Assembly: GCA_000469685.2 (NCBI GenBank)
Contig: LS997566.1
Span: forward strand, 17,799,545-17,863,544
Reading direction: 5' to 3'
DNA: 64,000 nt
DNA from: Haemonchus contortus
Taxonomy: Eukaryota > Nematoda > Chromadorea > Rhabditida > Trichostrongylidae
Shown in pieces: positions 23,607 through 36,721 of the stretch (the first letter of the stretch is position 1; each line of letters starts with the position of its first letter). The notes under the pieces were generated by a model. That model worked only from the letters and a program-made list of their open reading frames with translations. It did no database searches and had not been told where the DNA came from. Position numbers and translations under genes: made by a program.

Positions 23607-24591
23607 CGGATCAATGCGACAAGAACGTGTAGCGCGCTGCACGCCGTTTCCGACTGGTGAAGAATTGTCTGCGATACCAATATCATGCTACGAAGAAGAA
23701 ATGTTTTATCGTCATCCGTCTCATATAAAGCAAATAACTCTTAAATACAACATCATTCAAATGATCATGCTCTCTAAATTTACCATAAGCGTAAGGCATG
23801 AGATTCAAGACATCCAAAGAAAAGTGAAAATAGATCACAGAAGAAACGCCATAAATGCACAGTGAAAAGTAAATTTAGGAACTAAAGTTAGGAAACAAGG
23901 ATTTTGAAAGCCCTTCCAGCCACCATGAATGATTTCGCAATGGTCATGCGCAGAAACAATTTTGATACGAAGTCCAGTGGGAGTGGAACGCTAGGTGACA
24001 TTGTTAGTCATTTCGTCGGAATGAAAACGGGCTTTTATTCCTAGTGTGTCACCCTCTGACTACAGGTAATGACGCAAAGACCTTTACATTTGGGGTCTCG
24101 TCTCAGAATCGTGCCACATCCGCTTGAGCCCCACCCTACTTCCGGCGAAATGACAACAACTATGTCACCTACCTATTTATACCTAAACCGGGGGTATGCA
24201 CCATGATTCTCAACGAAACTTTCTTACAAGACTTGTTAATGTATTATTTCTTACACCTCTCCCCCAATTCGATCACCCCAAATATCACAGACATGATTAT
24301 GCGATATCTATAAAGACATAGTCTTCAATTCTAGAGAGAAAAGCTCATTCCGTTCAAATCAAGGAAATAAGGAAAAGAAGAAGGAACAGACAATGAGACA
24401 TCCATGACAAGAAGTTAACCTGTGGTCAAAATCCAGATCTTAAGACCCCCCCCTGGAAGCTCGTCTGGCAGTCTAACAGGAAGCTCAGAGCAACCCACGA
24501 ATGTAAGATCAGCAACCCTGCACAGTTAGCAGTTCACCGAGCTCTCACAAGGAGGATCTACTCTGAATTCTACGTAGCTTTCCCCCACAAA
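23607..24591. other. 3' flank of the GGT gene
   Basis: About 1 kb downstream of the GGT stop on the minus strand. No clear AATAAA close to the stop. No exon or repeat recognised. Confidence 0.4.
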
Positions 24592-27500
24592 TCAGTAACC
24601 CGAAGGTATTTGTTTGGTTTTTCGTCGGAAATCTCCGCATGCACGAATATTGCCCGAACTGACTAGTATGCCCTGAACGATTCCTTCAAAACCAGTGGTG
24701 TTGCGGAACTTTTGTCCAAATTTCCAGTCCAGCACTGATTTTAGTTCCTGAAAAGCACAAAATCAGGTCACTCCAGAAATGAGTACGAGTAGTAGAGATT
24801 GAGATATGTAGGGTCGGCAGCAAAAAAAATCCCCTAACTAACACGATAACCTCCTTGGCCTCTATCACCCAGCATTGTTCAGATTTGAAGATAAAAACGT
24901 GATATTTCTTCACTGCTGAGCGACTTAATAAGAATCAATCCCTACACCTCAAAATTCAGCCCCTTAGGCTGATTTATTATTCCAGTTTCATCTCCAGTTG
25001 TTGTTTCGAGTTATGGGTATATCCCTCCCCAAACATAGCCATTCCAGGCTTCAAATAGTCCCGGTAAATTTCAGTGTCAAATTTTTGAATAAGAATGAGG
25101 AGGTGGATGATAGAATGAAAGAGTTTACTTGGGGAATTAAGTTGTAGTGTAATAAATGATAGACTAATCAAGAAATTCAACCTTCGGAAAAGAGTCATCA
25201 ATCTGAGTGATGTCAGGAGTAAACTGGTTGTGGACCATCGGCGAGTCGATCGCTTGTTTTATACTTTCGCCAAAAATTAGGGGGCGAACAATTGCCTGAA
25301 ATCTGTTTCATTCGTTCAGAGTTACGATCTCTACGTTGGCAATACTCACCTTGGCTACAGCTGAAATAATTTTTGAGCCACCAGAACCTCCAATGACCAT
25401 CACTGGCTAAAAAGGTTCGGGTAGGAGGTACGGTAATGCGGGTACATCAAAAGATATGATACCTTCATGAGTGGTTTCATTTCCTTCATAGAACCTAACA
25501 TACCTCTTTCGTTTCATCATCAAAAATCACCATAGGACTCATGCTGCTCATTGGCCGTTTGCCAGGTTCAATAAAATTCGTTTCTGATGGAGCAAATCCG
25601 AACCTATAAGTGATTGTTGAGAGGCACTGACGTTCAAGAATGCAGAGCGAACACGAAACCCTTCACTAGTGTAAAGGCCGAAGAGCACTTACCCATTAGC
25701 CATTCCGGGTGTGGAAAAGTCGTCCATCTCATCATTCCAAACGATTCCATAGGCTTCAGATTCAACAGCTGCTCCGAACCTCAATAAGTACTGGTTAGCT
25801 TCACCTGAAGCACACCTATAAGCTCTCCCTACCATCGATTCACCGTAGTCGTCGAGGATACGCCATTACCGTATTCATCAAGCACGGAAACCTGCGATGT
25901 GCCATGATCCGGCACCTGCAATGCACTTTATGTTTTCCTCCATGTTAAGACTGGTCATGTGCTCGATTTTTGTGAGCAAGAACGTTTTAAACTATGACAC
26001 TATAATTAGCTTTGCAGGGCGTCAGTTTCCAAAACTCAGGTAACGCCACTGAAGTAATGGACAAAAAGTAAGGGTTATAGGAAAAGGTAAAATATTTTGG
26101 GGTGGTTCAACATCAGAAAGCTTGGTGTATGTACTCTGACGTATTTATTATTTACAAACAATGAATGTCATCGACAATGTTTGTCATCGGGCGTCGTTTG
26201 TGTAGAAATGAGTACTCTTTGGAGGGAAGAAGTAGTAAAGAAAGAACTGTGATGGCCTGCGCTACGAAGTCGCGATTCAATTAAAGTTTGATTTAAACTC
26301 AACACTCGAACAGGGTTTAAAGTTAAAATGATAGAAAATTTTTTAAAATCTAGTGGATTGTATAGTGTATACTGTGGGGGAGAGTGTGGCCTACAGTTGG
26401 CAAGCAAATCCGTGTGGTACCGAGCATAAGCCATCAGCGGAGGAGCTGGTGGTCCCTCAGAGCATTGGTCTGTCACGGTTTATCCTCTATGCCCCACAGG
26501 TGGTGAATAACGTCTACTTAATGTGATTTTTCCACTTTTGATTGGGTTCTCATTACCTGCGATTGAGCTATGCCTCCATAGTATGCCGATGGTTGGGCTA
26601 CGTCCTTCATGCGCTCAACGACCCATTTGGTGTAAGCCTCTGACGTGAGATTTTTGGCCAACGTCTCTGCGGATTTTACGAAGGCGACATCACCAAGAAG
26701 GGTCCTAAAAGTGACAAAATTCAATATGACAGGATGCAATAGAAAGTGAGAGAAAGAGAAAGCAATCATTAGTAGTAAAACGCCAGCATGAGCTCTTCAA
26801 ACCGCCCTGCATGTCTTAGTATTTTGATTCTTTAGGAGCACAGAGAGTTTTGTAAAGAGTTTTTGCAGAGAAAAGGTAAGGAGAGAGGATCAATGGATTA
26901 CACGGAAGAGATATAAAAATGTTGGATCACCACGACAGTAAACAAAACGAATTTTGATAGATAATCCATTCTCGAATTCTGCCGCTGTCCTCCTTTCCAA
27001 CGGTGCTTACCTCTGCGCATATGCGAATTTCATTGCTTCGATGAAGTGGTGCATGGCTTTCGGGTCGCTAAGAATATCTGTTCCATGCTTCTCCGGATAA
27101 AGGGCTGCAATTGCGATTTTGTGCAAAAATGATGATCTGTTAGACAAATTATCAAGAAGCTCTATGGCTAACGAACTTTTGGCGAACTTACCACTCATCA
27201 CAGAAACGATCAGCTGTGTCACAACGAATGATGACGGTGGTGGTCCACCACACATGACTAGATTTCCTCGGAAGTGCGTGTTAGCCAGCTGCTGGTAAAC
27301 CCGTGGTTTGTACGACGCAAGGTCTTCTTTGGTTATGATGCCACCTAAACCAACATTACCATTGTATTGGAAACTGCAGTCACTGTGAGTGGCTGCTTTC
27401 ATAGTTCGCGAGAGCACGAGCCAGCCGGGTACTATTCGTGCGGCGGTATCGACCATGGTTCACATGTAAACCAGGGGCAAGCGCCGCACCAATCGCTCGC

Positions 27501-30500
27501 TCGCGGGCCAAATCGTGGACTATGAAAGCAGCCAGTGAAATAATGTGGAGATTGCGATTTCCTCCCGAAACCCAAAAGAGGATTCAAGGCAAGGTGGCTT
27601 TTTAGAATAAGACGGCCGCCTCCAGCTTCCGGGGTTTCGGCAATTAGCAATCGTAGAACTCAGCGATTCTGATTGAACCTTTGGAAAGTATTTTCTGCCG
27701 TTGATTCTGAGCAAAACATCGAAATGAGACAAATGTTGGACAAGGAATTGACCCTCTCAGGGAAATGGTTTCATTACTCATGTGCAAAGCCTCAAATACA
27801 TGCAATAAAAAGTTGGATTCATACTTACCTCCCTCAGCCATTTCCCTAGCGATGGTATCAGCCATTTCACCACGATAAAACAGCTTCACGGGATCATCAG
27901 AGTTGGCGAGTTCTTCCAACGTTTTTGCTAGTTTAGTTCGAGGAAGAAGGTCACCAACTCTATAGGTGGAATTGGTGAGCGGATTGATCCATGCTCTAGA
28001 TATACTCAGATTATTACAGATGAAAAGAACACTGTAAAATTCGAAGAACGACCCTGTTTTTGTGAAGAACGTTTCAAAAATCATAAAACTTCCGTTAGCC
28101 GTTAGTCTTTCGGCGCAATAACCAATCCCGTTCTTTTTTTTTCTTGAATGTAACCCAGGCTTCGCCTTCCATTCAGAAACGTAGAGCTGCTCTTGATTGT
28201 GGGTGTGGCTTGTACTCAGGTATTAGAAAGTTGAATAAAAGCATTTATAGACTTCTACCGAACTTATCAGGGGATTTTTTTTAGTTTGTGATATAGTCGG
28301 ATAGTAAATTTGTTCCAGTGTAGCCGGTACCCTTTTCTTCAAATTAAATGATTCCCTAGCTCATCATTATCCATAAATTTTGTAGTTCTGTAAAGGATTA
28401 CGCGATACCACCAACTATCTATACTTGTCAACATTATGATAGCAACTATCCACTTCTTCTTTTGAATATTTACAAACGCAGTGGTGGTGAAGGGGCAAAT
28501 GGTGCACAATCACACGTGCAAGGCCCGGGAAACAAGCCCGGATCGATTCTCATTAGGGCCAATCAAATCTTACATCTCACGGGAGTCAATCGTTTGGTAC
28601 CAGACTCATCTGGGAGGACATAATCACTGACTTGTGCATCGGCTGGCTACCGCAAGTCATTGTTGGCCAAGCAAACGTCGAACACCGCCGCTACGATACT
28701 GCATGGAAGTTTAATGTGGGGCGCATCCCAGAAATGCAACGAACTTCGACCTACTACTTGAATAAAACTTATCATGAAATTTCCATTAGTTGCTAAAGGT
28801 GGCCTTGATCGTGGATTTCCAATGTGGTAACCCTGCTTGACGGACTTACTTCATACTTGGAAAAAGCCGGAAGTGTCGTTCTTTGACTTTCATGACGTTG
28901 TCCAAATACTCGGATACAGGAACACCCTCGCGACAGAGTTTCGCCGACGGCTCGATGAGATCCTTCCAAGCAACACGACCTTAACATCATAACTGGAATT
29001 TTTCGTTGCATCTTCTTGCACACTTCATGAATAATTACACACCAGGATTCTATCACGAGCGAGAAAAATCGTGCGCCAACTTAAGGCAACGATGAAGTTG
29101 CGTTTCATGTTTATTTGTAGCAAAAAATTGTTTCCCATGAGCTTTTTAATGCATAACTCCCACCTTTTCGCAAAGGTTTCATCCTGCATGCTCGCAAGAG
29201 GCCCAGTAACGTAGTCCATGATAGCCTAATGGATCGTCTCGCTCAAGGGACACGAGGCACAGTTTTTTCTTTCATTCAGAGCATTCGTAAAGAAGCCTGA
29301 CCACAGCGCTGACGCGGCTCTGTGTTCATTTGTTCCCGCCTTAACCGCCTTGTTCCAATGGTCATCATAAAATCGCGTGATGTGTCGGACCCGGCTCCGG
29401 GAACTTCTCCCTAAAGACGGCGTCTTGCACGCACCCGCCGCATATCGCAGGATTACGATGGCAGATTGGAGCGCGCAATTTGTAAGGTAGGGAGTCCTTT
29501 AATTATTTGAATTGGCTGACCGCTCTCTTCAATTTCAATGCATATTTGATCGTCGCTTACATAGGACGAGTCGTTCTGATTAATCAAGTCTAATAAACAT
29601 AAAAATAAAAAAGAAATAGAAAAATCGATCAAATCTAATAAAAAAGAATGGCAATTAACGAAAAATTCCGCGTCCTATCGATTGGCGGGGAGGCGGGGGA
29701 GTACGGTAGTTGCAGTGACATTTGCCGCATGCCGCAAGGGAGAATGCCGCAATCGGGGAGAAGTCCCGTTACCCGTCGGACCCAGCTGATCTTTTAGTTC
29801 TCGGCGCGAGCAACGCTCCTCTCATAGATTCTAATCTCGTCAAGGGTACGTCAAAGCAGTAAGGACCGCAGGGTCGAAAAGTGAGCACAGAGCCGGCTGT
29901 TCTTTGTTTCCTTCACAACTTCCTTTATATTCCTGACCAGTTGGGCTACGCACGCCAATGCGTGCAACATATGCCCACGCTAACGCCTACGATTAAAAGT
30001 GTCAATCGGTTGCTCTTCATTTTGAAAATCCTCCCTCCTGTTAGAAGTTTGCTATGCATAAATAACTCTTCGGATTCTCATTTCCCTTGAAAGCTCTACG
30101 CACTCAGCATCAGCTCCGAATTGGGAGCGATTTTTTCTGTAAGCCATCTTCGCTGTGTCCGGTAAGAACATCGCATAATACCACAAAAGCGATTATTCAA
30201 TCGGCGTATAATATCACGAAGGAGAAAAAAAGGGGACAGCTAGGCTAAGGAAACATAGCTCCGTGAAATTTTCGTGCAATTGGAATACTTTGAACGCTCT
30301 AGCGCCGAATTGACAATTTTATTGGGTATTGCGCCCATTGTGAGCGGAGTCTGGTCCTGTCATCCACTATTAGTGTTCCTATCCTGCCGCCCGTACTCCT
30401 ACCAAATTTGAACGTTCTAGGATCACGGGGACAGGAGTTGTGAATTTTTGCACAAACCCCGCCCATTGTAGGCGGAGTCTGGTCCTGTCATCCACTATTA

Positions 30501-33500
30501 GTGTTCCTATCCTGCCGCCCGTACTCCTACCAAATTTGAACGTTCTAGGGTCACGGGGACAGGAGTTGTGAATTTTTGCACAAACCCCGCCCGTTGTGGG
30601 AGGAGTCTGTTCTTGCATCAATAGTGAGTGTTCTTATCCTGTTCCCACAACTCCTACCAAATTTGAACGCTCTAGGATCACGGGGACAGGAGTTGTGAAT
30701 TTTTGCACAAACCCCGCCCATTGTAGGCGGAGTCTGGTCTTGCCATCCACCATTAGTGTTCCTTTTCTGCCGCCCGTATTCCTACCGAGTTTGAGTGCTT
30801 TAGGATCACGGGGACATGAGTTATGAATTTTTGCCCGAACATTTATTTCTCACAAACCCCACCCCCTTTGGGCGGAGTCCGGTCCCGCCACCCACTAAAA
30901 GTGTTCCCATCCTGCCGCCTGTACTCCTACCAAGTTTGATTGCTTTCGGTCCACGGGGGCAGGAGTTATGAATTTCCGGTCAGACACACACACACATACA
31001 CACACACACCAACAGACACACTTAGCCGATTATATAAGTAGGATTGTTCGGAATGTGATGTTGCACTGCGGCATTTTATAGGGTGCGTATTGCTTCGAAG
31101 GTCAATGGAAACTTGAAAGATGTGGTGAAGTAGGATCGTTCGAGTCTATCGGCATATTTCAAGGTTGGGATGGGTCTCTCCAAAAAACTTCGAGAAAGTA
31201 TTGCCACAGTTCTGAAAATGATACACTATCCTCCTTGATTTCACTTCGATTGTGGAGTTGTTCATGACGATTGTCTTCTGAGAAATGCTATTGCTCTTCA
31301 TCTGCCAAATGTGGATGATAATATCGAGGGTCCCACGCCGAGCGATGCCTATTATGCCACATTTTCAACCATTTTGGATGAAAATAGCTGTACTGAGCTG
31401 GGGTGAAAGGGTAGAGTGCAGTTTGTCCGCTAATACATTCCAACCCCAACTGCCCTTCTCGCACAATTATGGCCTGCTGAAAGTTATTCGGGCTTCAAAC
31501 TTCGCGGCATCATGTCTTCCACCACCGACACATTGTCTTCGGATCTGGATGTAATCGCGTGACTAATCTCAAAAATCTTGAGCGCTTTCGGCTTTACTAA
31601 ACATGCTGATGAGATGCTGTATTCAGCCTTTTTACTCCGAAGAACCTTGCTACAAAGGCAAGTTTAACTGATGTTGCAAAATTGCCTCCACGAGGAATAC
31701 ATGCACCACAAAAGTACTTTTTGTTTAGTCATCAGTATGATCGGAACTGAGTCACGGTGATTTCCCAAAAGTTTTTCGCCTGCAATCAAACCAAAACTGC
31801 GAACGAATAGAAGTGCTTATGTGCAGTGTGATAATCATACCAGTCATTACTCAGCACCTTACAACATGACACTGTATTGTTACTTTCTGAACACTTTGTA
31901 CAGTATCCTAACCCAAGTGAAGTAAGGCAAAGGATCCGTACTATATAGTCGCATGAAATGGGAGAAGAAATTTGAAGAATGCTTACCCGATCCGTGGTGA
32001 GTGAAAGCGTACCAATAACCTGCTAGTTCTCCTGGCGTACCAGCTGCCTTGAACCCTATAATATAGATTGTTGTTTAAAACTCAAAAGACATTTATTCAA
32101 GGTCCCACCTTAAAGGGCACAGTTCACGATAAGAATGGTTCCCGAGATTTCCCCTAGGATAAATCTGGCTCGAGGCTCCCTCGTATAGCCTATCTGGCGC
32201 TTTTAGGACGGTAAACGGTCTACTTAGGGCGTTATAACGGCTCAAAGTTTGTACCATTGTAGCCTCGGACGATTTTCACCGGCATTGTGGAGACTGCACC
32301 GACCACAAGGGAATCCATGTAGGAAGTTCAAACAACTTGTCATGACCCATAACGATTGTGAAAGGCAGTTTTGTACAGTTCTGGTTTCATGCAGTCAGCT
32401 CTTGCGCAGTGGTACCAATTGAAATCTCGTCCGAATTCCCTATCTATGTTATTTCCGTCATTGTAATCTCCTCCATCGTATACTTCCACTACTTATTAGG
32501 GACCATAAGTTTCTCGAAATCGGCGGGTTCCCTCGCTTCCTTCACAACCATGAACTATTGCCAATATACACTTTCGCTTTTCGAATAAAGAAAGGTACCT
32601 CAAAATTATCGTGGACTGTGCCTTTAGGTTTGAGCTGAAATTAGTATACCATATTTCGATCCATCGCTATCATTCCTAAACATGTCCCGATGAGCTGCTG
32701 CTGGTGCCGTTTCCCTCGCGTCAATCGCAAGACATTTACCCTCCGTCCTGAACACAACGCGTCATCATTTTCAGACGTGATATTCAAAATTCGGGCAATG
32801 TAAAAGAAGTTATGAAATGAAAATCCCTGGAACCTGAATCTGTGCACACTTTATGTACACATCTTGCCCAGGAGTTTTTCCTTCATGTTACCCGTGGGAC
32901 CTTGGAACGAGATCTCCGTGCAAACAAGACGGTTCACTCACCTGTTGTAGATGGTCATCAAGAAGCCTCCACCAAGTCCACTCGATTGCGGATTCGTCAC
33001 TCCCAAGCAGAACATAACGGCTATGGAGGCGTCAACTGCATTCCCACCTTTCTTCAGGATGTTTCTTGAAATATTTTCATGTTGATAACATAAGAAAAGC
33101 CGTTTTATAAGAAGAAAATGAAAACGAAATTTGGACTGGAGGGTACATTTGAGCAGTAATGCTCGAGGTAATCCCATGAACACTCTTTACCGTAAGGAAA
33201 AAAGTTCATATGAACTATTCTGATGATGTGGCTGTAGAATTTCGTGCACTGGTGGATCAATGGCATTAGAAAGTATACAGCAAAACAAGCTTACCCTCCA
33301 ATCTCAGAGCAAATCGCGTGGTCTGTTGTGACTGCTGCTTTTCGGAATTTGCCCTCGACACTGATTGATGGTGGACCCCATTCGAATGGCACTTCACCAA
33401 TAAGCGGCTGAAATAATCCTCTAATTTTATCCATTTTCTATGTATCTTACTTTTCTCCAAAGACCATTTTAAGTTTCCATGCAGACGTTATTATGAGATC

Positions 33501-35968
33501 TGCTAGTAGGCGAAGTTCACGATTATTCTGGGTTATCTAGTTTTCGAACGAGTAATAGGAGTGGTAGTTCAAAATAGCGCAAAAGTGGCGGAAGACAACG
33601 CGAAAATGGGTATATTTGGATAAATGCAAAGCTTCAAAAAGAAGTAAAATTAGGGTTGCACGAAAATGTTATAAGAAAAATTACGCGAGAGAGGTTTTCG
33701 GTTAAGATACGCGGAACAATGGCTACAACTGGGTGCAGTACGCTGCCTGCGTGGAATGTGTGGGTCCTGAAGTGAATGGCGCAACGTCTACAGCTTCTAT
33801 AAGCTTAACTTCTCGTCTGCTTTGGGTGTATACGTCGGCTAAGCCGGTTTTGAAGTGCCCTTATTACGCCCTACCTTGATTGTTATTCGACCCGATAGCG
33901 CCTCCTAGGCTATCCTTGTGGGTCACAGGTTCATCCTAGGAGGTGATTTGTGCCTTTGACTTTGCTCTTTGGTGGGTCTAATTAGTCACTTCATTCTTTT
34001 TTGTGTGAATGTTTTCTGCACTGTCCCACTCGAAGCCTGAATTTATTTTTCCTGTTATTAACTCAGATAGTGATTTAATTACTCAACTGTTTACTCGTTT
34101 ATTAATTTGAATTGTGCTAGGTAGCATATGGTTCAAATCGTAGAGAAAAAAACTTTCTGTGCAACAGGTATATATAGGTTGAGGAAAGGATACAGCGTGC
34201 TAAAGCCTGATGAAGGGCACATAAATAAGAAAAAGTTGCAAGCAGTTCAGTGAAGCCCGCATTACTGGCGCTTGTTACTAGTACACTTACACGCCTGCAC
34301 AGGGATTCGTCTCCACTTTTGTCACGGACGCGGATTTCATAAATTACCAGTTAGCAGTTCCCATTTTGCAGCATTTACGCCACCCAACACCTCCATGCCC
34401 TTGCCTGAGGTCTCACTTCGATATAAATAACAGGTGATTGGCGAGTCCTCAAGAAAATTCTTACTGGTTAGAGGTAGATCTCATGACAACTCAGTTTCAA
34501 TAGGCACTGTATGTGATTCCATGAAGACTGGAGGGGATAAAGGAAAGAAAATACGTGCTTTGATATAAAGGTGTGTTTGTAAAGCCTCGGCTAAGATTTT
34601 ACAACTCACTGAAAAAGTGCTCTAGCGCTATCTCGCCGCCAGTCACAGAAAGTAATTTGTGTGTCGATCAACTCGTCCACGCAACGCAACCCCACGTTCA
34701 GTGGCTAGCGGTCCCCCTCATGCTAGTTGCTTTGCTCTTGGTACGAGACAGGTCCTCTCTATCTGCGAGAACTCATAACTGTAGTCCTTATACCTTATCC
34801 AATGGAGTAGAAAAAAAAGTAAAGGTTATTAGAATGGAGAAGAAACTGTTCAGAAAAGTTTGAATTTCCTGGAGCATTGAATTAGTCATCCTGGCAGTAA
34901 GAATTTTGGACTCTCCTCCGTGATAAACATAAATCACCTCTATTCACATTACTGCAATAACATCATATGCATAACCATGAATATGTAATATAATTTTGGC
35001 ATCTCGTTTGGGTCGTGTCAGATGGAAATGCAGTCCCTCATCAATGGGATGGGACAGCAGTTATCATCGTCAGGAACACAGATATAGAATGAAAAGAATA
35101 AAAATGACAAAATGGTATCGATCAACCCGGTTTGGGATACCCTAGCGCATACACGAGTTTAATTCGGAGCAGTTCGAGAAAAAGCAACTCGGGCTCACTG
35201 GCTTGAACAGCCATACCGACTTCCAAAAACTGTTATAGGGGGGCCGTTTTCACTTTTTCTTTGGGGTAAGAGGTATCTTTTTTAACCTATCGCATGGAAT
35301 TTCAGAAAAGCTAAGTTGCAAAAAAAAGGGTTCAACATTGCGCAGGCTTAAGCTGAAAGAATCAGATTTTGCATCAACTCTTGAGAGGCTTGCTTATTTC
35401 TTAGAAAAAAATATGCTGTTTCCATGCACAAAAGTAAATCTTCAAAAAAAGGATACTGATTCCATTTCATGAAAAGAATCAGCTGCTTCAGAATGTTCTA
35501 TTTTTCCACTACGTGATCCATTTCTTCTCCTCTCTATTTGAAGGGCTACCAAAGGCATGGGTGAATAAGTAAACTTAGAGAGTTCCCAGTTGAGTTCTCG
35601 CACCTGAGTGAGGACCACCTCTAGTGAGGTTAACAGCTAGCCGCTCATGGAAGGAGTGAGGAACGGCGGGCGTCCCAAACCGATTTTGATGAAATTGACA
35701 TCTGAGTGGGTGCTCTACAGAATGACGTTTTCTGCTCCTATTCTGGCTTAAAGTAAGCAACGGGTGTGACATACCCTTGGAGGTTTTTCGTATACTTATT
35801 GGTCACGATTGCTCCATGTCGGGACTTACATGTCTTACATCGGATTTCAGAATAGTAGAATGACTAGCAGTAAATCTCACCACGCTGTATGATGGAGCCG
35901 TAAAAAAGAACACCAGCGTGATCAGGACGAGCATCACTAGCACCGCCACACTCAGAGTGATGATGAAC
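24592..35968 (-). CDS. Gamma-glutamyltransferase (type II membrane ectoenzyme)
   Basis: Sixteen exons join with matching phases: 35968-35881, 33407-33295, 33064-32942, 32747-32650, 32055-31987, 28979-28850, 27995-27829, 27344-27192, 27104-27011, 26704-26557, 25915-25833, 25779-25693, 25603-25504, 25406-25350, 25295-25182, 24747-24592 (at least 592 residues). The enzyme cleaves extracellular glutathione and gamma-glutamyl compounds and transfers the gamma-glutamyl group. Visible: signal-anchor span (1-29), TTDHAICSEIG, GGNAVDASIA, glycine-rich SSGLGGGF, DARETAP (Arg of the active site), PGELAGYW, FAYAQR, DHGTSQ with the self-processing/catalytic Thr at about 400, NDEMDDFSTP, PMSSMSP, GGSGGSKI, and the C-terminal PSGY. 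Family length is about 570, so this is essentially complete. Only the short cytoplasmic first exon is unplaced. No key residue is lost. Confidence 0.92.
28477..28750 (+). repeat. tRNA-derived SINE, copy 4, in a GGT intron
   Basis: Starts GCAGTGGTGGTGAAGGGGCA, with a mutated B box (GGGAAACAAGCCCGG). The body matches: GGTACCAGACTCATCTGGGA, CTTGTGCATCGGCTGGCTAC. It is antisense to the gene, between exons 6 and 7. Confidence 0.7.
28980..29419 (-). other. GGT intron sequence, nothing recognised
   Basis: Part of the 3-kb intron between exons 5 and 6. No exon or repeat seen. Confidence 0.5.
29420..29785 (+). repeat. Dispersed repeat pair member (mate at 13577-13985)
   Basis: Shares the CACCCGCCGCATATCGCAGGA, GGAGTCCTTTAATTATTTGA, CCTATCGATTGGCGGGGAGG and GTTACCCG blocks with the mate in the same order. 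It is inside the same GGT intron as the tandem array. Confidence 0.6.
30333..30990 (+). repeat. Tandem array, about 128-bp unit, five copies
   Basis: The unit start GCCCATTGTAGGCGGAGTCTGG recurs at about 30333, 30461, 30589, 30716 and (diverged, with an insertion) 30863, giving spacings 128, 128, 127 and 147. Each unit carries TAGTGTTCCTATCCTGCCGC, CTCCTACCAAATTTGAACG, and GGATCACGGGGACAGGAGTT. It lies in the GGT intron between exons 5 and 6. Confidence 0.85.
30980..31045. repeat. CA microsatellite with a shared 3' motif
   Basis: (CA)n-rich, ending CACACTTAGCCGATTATATAAGTAGGAT, close to the end of the CA tract at 16625-16720. It abuts the 128-bp tandem array. Confidence 0.6.
31046..31986 (-). 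other. GGT intron remainder
   Basis: Intron sequence between the CA tract and exon 5. No exon or shared repeat recognised. Confidence 0.5.
32112..32625 (-). mobile_element. TIR element family, copy c (complete), in a GGT intron
   Basis: The ends are inverted: AAAGGGCACAGTTCACGATAA at the left and ATCGTGGACTGTGCCTTTA at the right, about 514 bp apart. No ORF encodes a transposase. It is inserted between exons 4 and 5 of GGT. Confidence 0.75.
33408..35880 (-). other. First visible GGT intron
   Basis: A 2.5-kb intron. It contains the repeat at 33535-33720 (mate of 9340-9540). Open stretches at 34573-34863 (+) and 35575-35772 (-) have no splice support. Confidence 0.55.
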
Positions 35969-36721
35969 CTGAAATATTTCGCATTCTTATATTAAATGCG
36001 ACCAGTTGAAATCGTTTGAACGAACATGTTTTCCACCGATTCCATTAACGAGAAAGATTCCAGAATGGCCCTTTTTACCCAAAACGAACAGTGAGAACAG
36101 AGAAAAACAGAAAAACCGAGCGAGTTTGGCTCACAGGAGGATCCTGATCGAATGGGTGGGTATTGGATTCGAGGAACAGGCCAAGACTGGTCCATTCCCA
36201 CCACACTTTCACTAAGTGGCACTTCTTTTCAAGGCTGTCCAGCGGTACTTGGTCTATTAAGCGTACTTAAGCTTCTTACTCCACGGGTTATACTCGCAAG
36301 GACGCTAGTGCTTCGCCGAGAATGATTAAACTGTGAAAAAAAAACCGCCTAGTTCAGTTTCCATTCGTAGGGTTGAGGTATTGGTTTTGGGAATGGTTGG
36401 ATACAGTTGTGACAACAGCTGATATTAGCATCATTGTATTTACCCTGAAAAAGCTGTAGTGTTACATCCTAAAGGAGCAAATTGGTCAAAGGGTCGGAGA
36501 AACTCGGCTGAACGACTGAATGGCTGGATCTTAATAGCCCTCCGTGGCTAATAAGACCTTTAGGCTTCTATAGAACAAGTAGAGAAGGAAGGAAGTATGT
36601 AGGAGATAAAGCGCGGATCAGTTCTGGGAGTTGCACGCATTGCCCAATGAAGCGTACAGCGTTGAACAGGTCTTCAAGTGCAGCATAGGAGCAGGAGGTA
36701 ATTCCAAGGATAACTGAGGAC
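35969..36721 (-). other. GGT 5' region
   Basis: Upstream of the membrane-span exon. The needed initiator exon must end with two bases of a codon. A piece at 36140-36230 ending CTCCT|GTGAGC is open in other phases only. Confidence 0.4.

Noticed and set aside
25001..25078. Minus-strand open stretch (YRDYLKPGMAMFGEGYTH) between the last two GGT exons
   Set aside because: No acceptor precedes it, and the flanking exons already join in phase with family-typical spacing, so nothing is missing there.
30333..30990. CRISPR array
   Set aside because: The units are about 128 bp with no constant repeat/variable spacer pattern, and this is a eukaryotic genome; it is an ordinary tandem repeat.
34573..34863. 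96-codon plus-strand open stretch with a hydrophobic patch
   Set aside because: Antisense within a GGT intron, no acceptor or donor, and no recognised family.
35575..35772. 65-codon minus-strand stretch considered as an RTE or coding fragment
   Set aside because: No motif of the RTE tail could be lined up and there are no splice sites.
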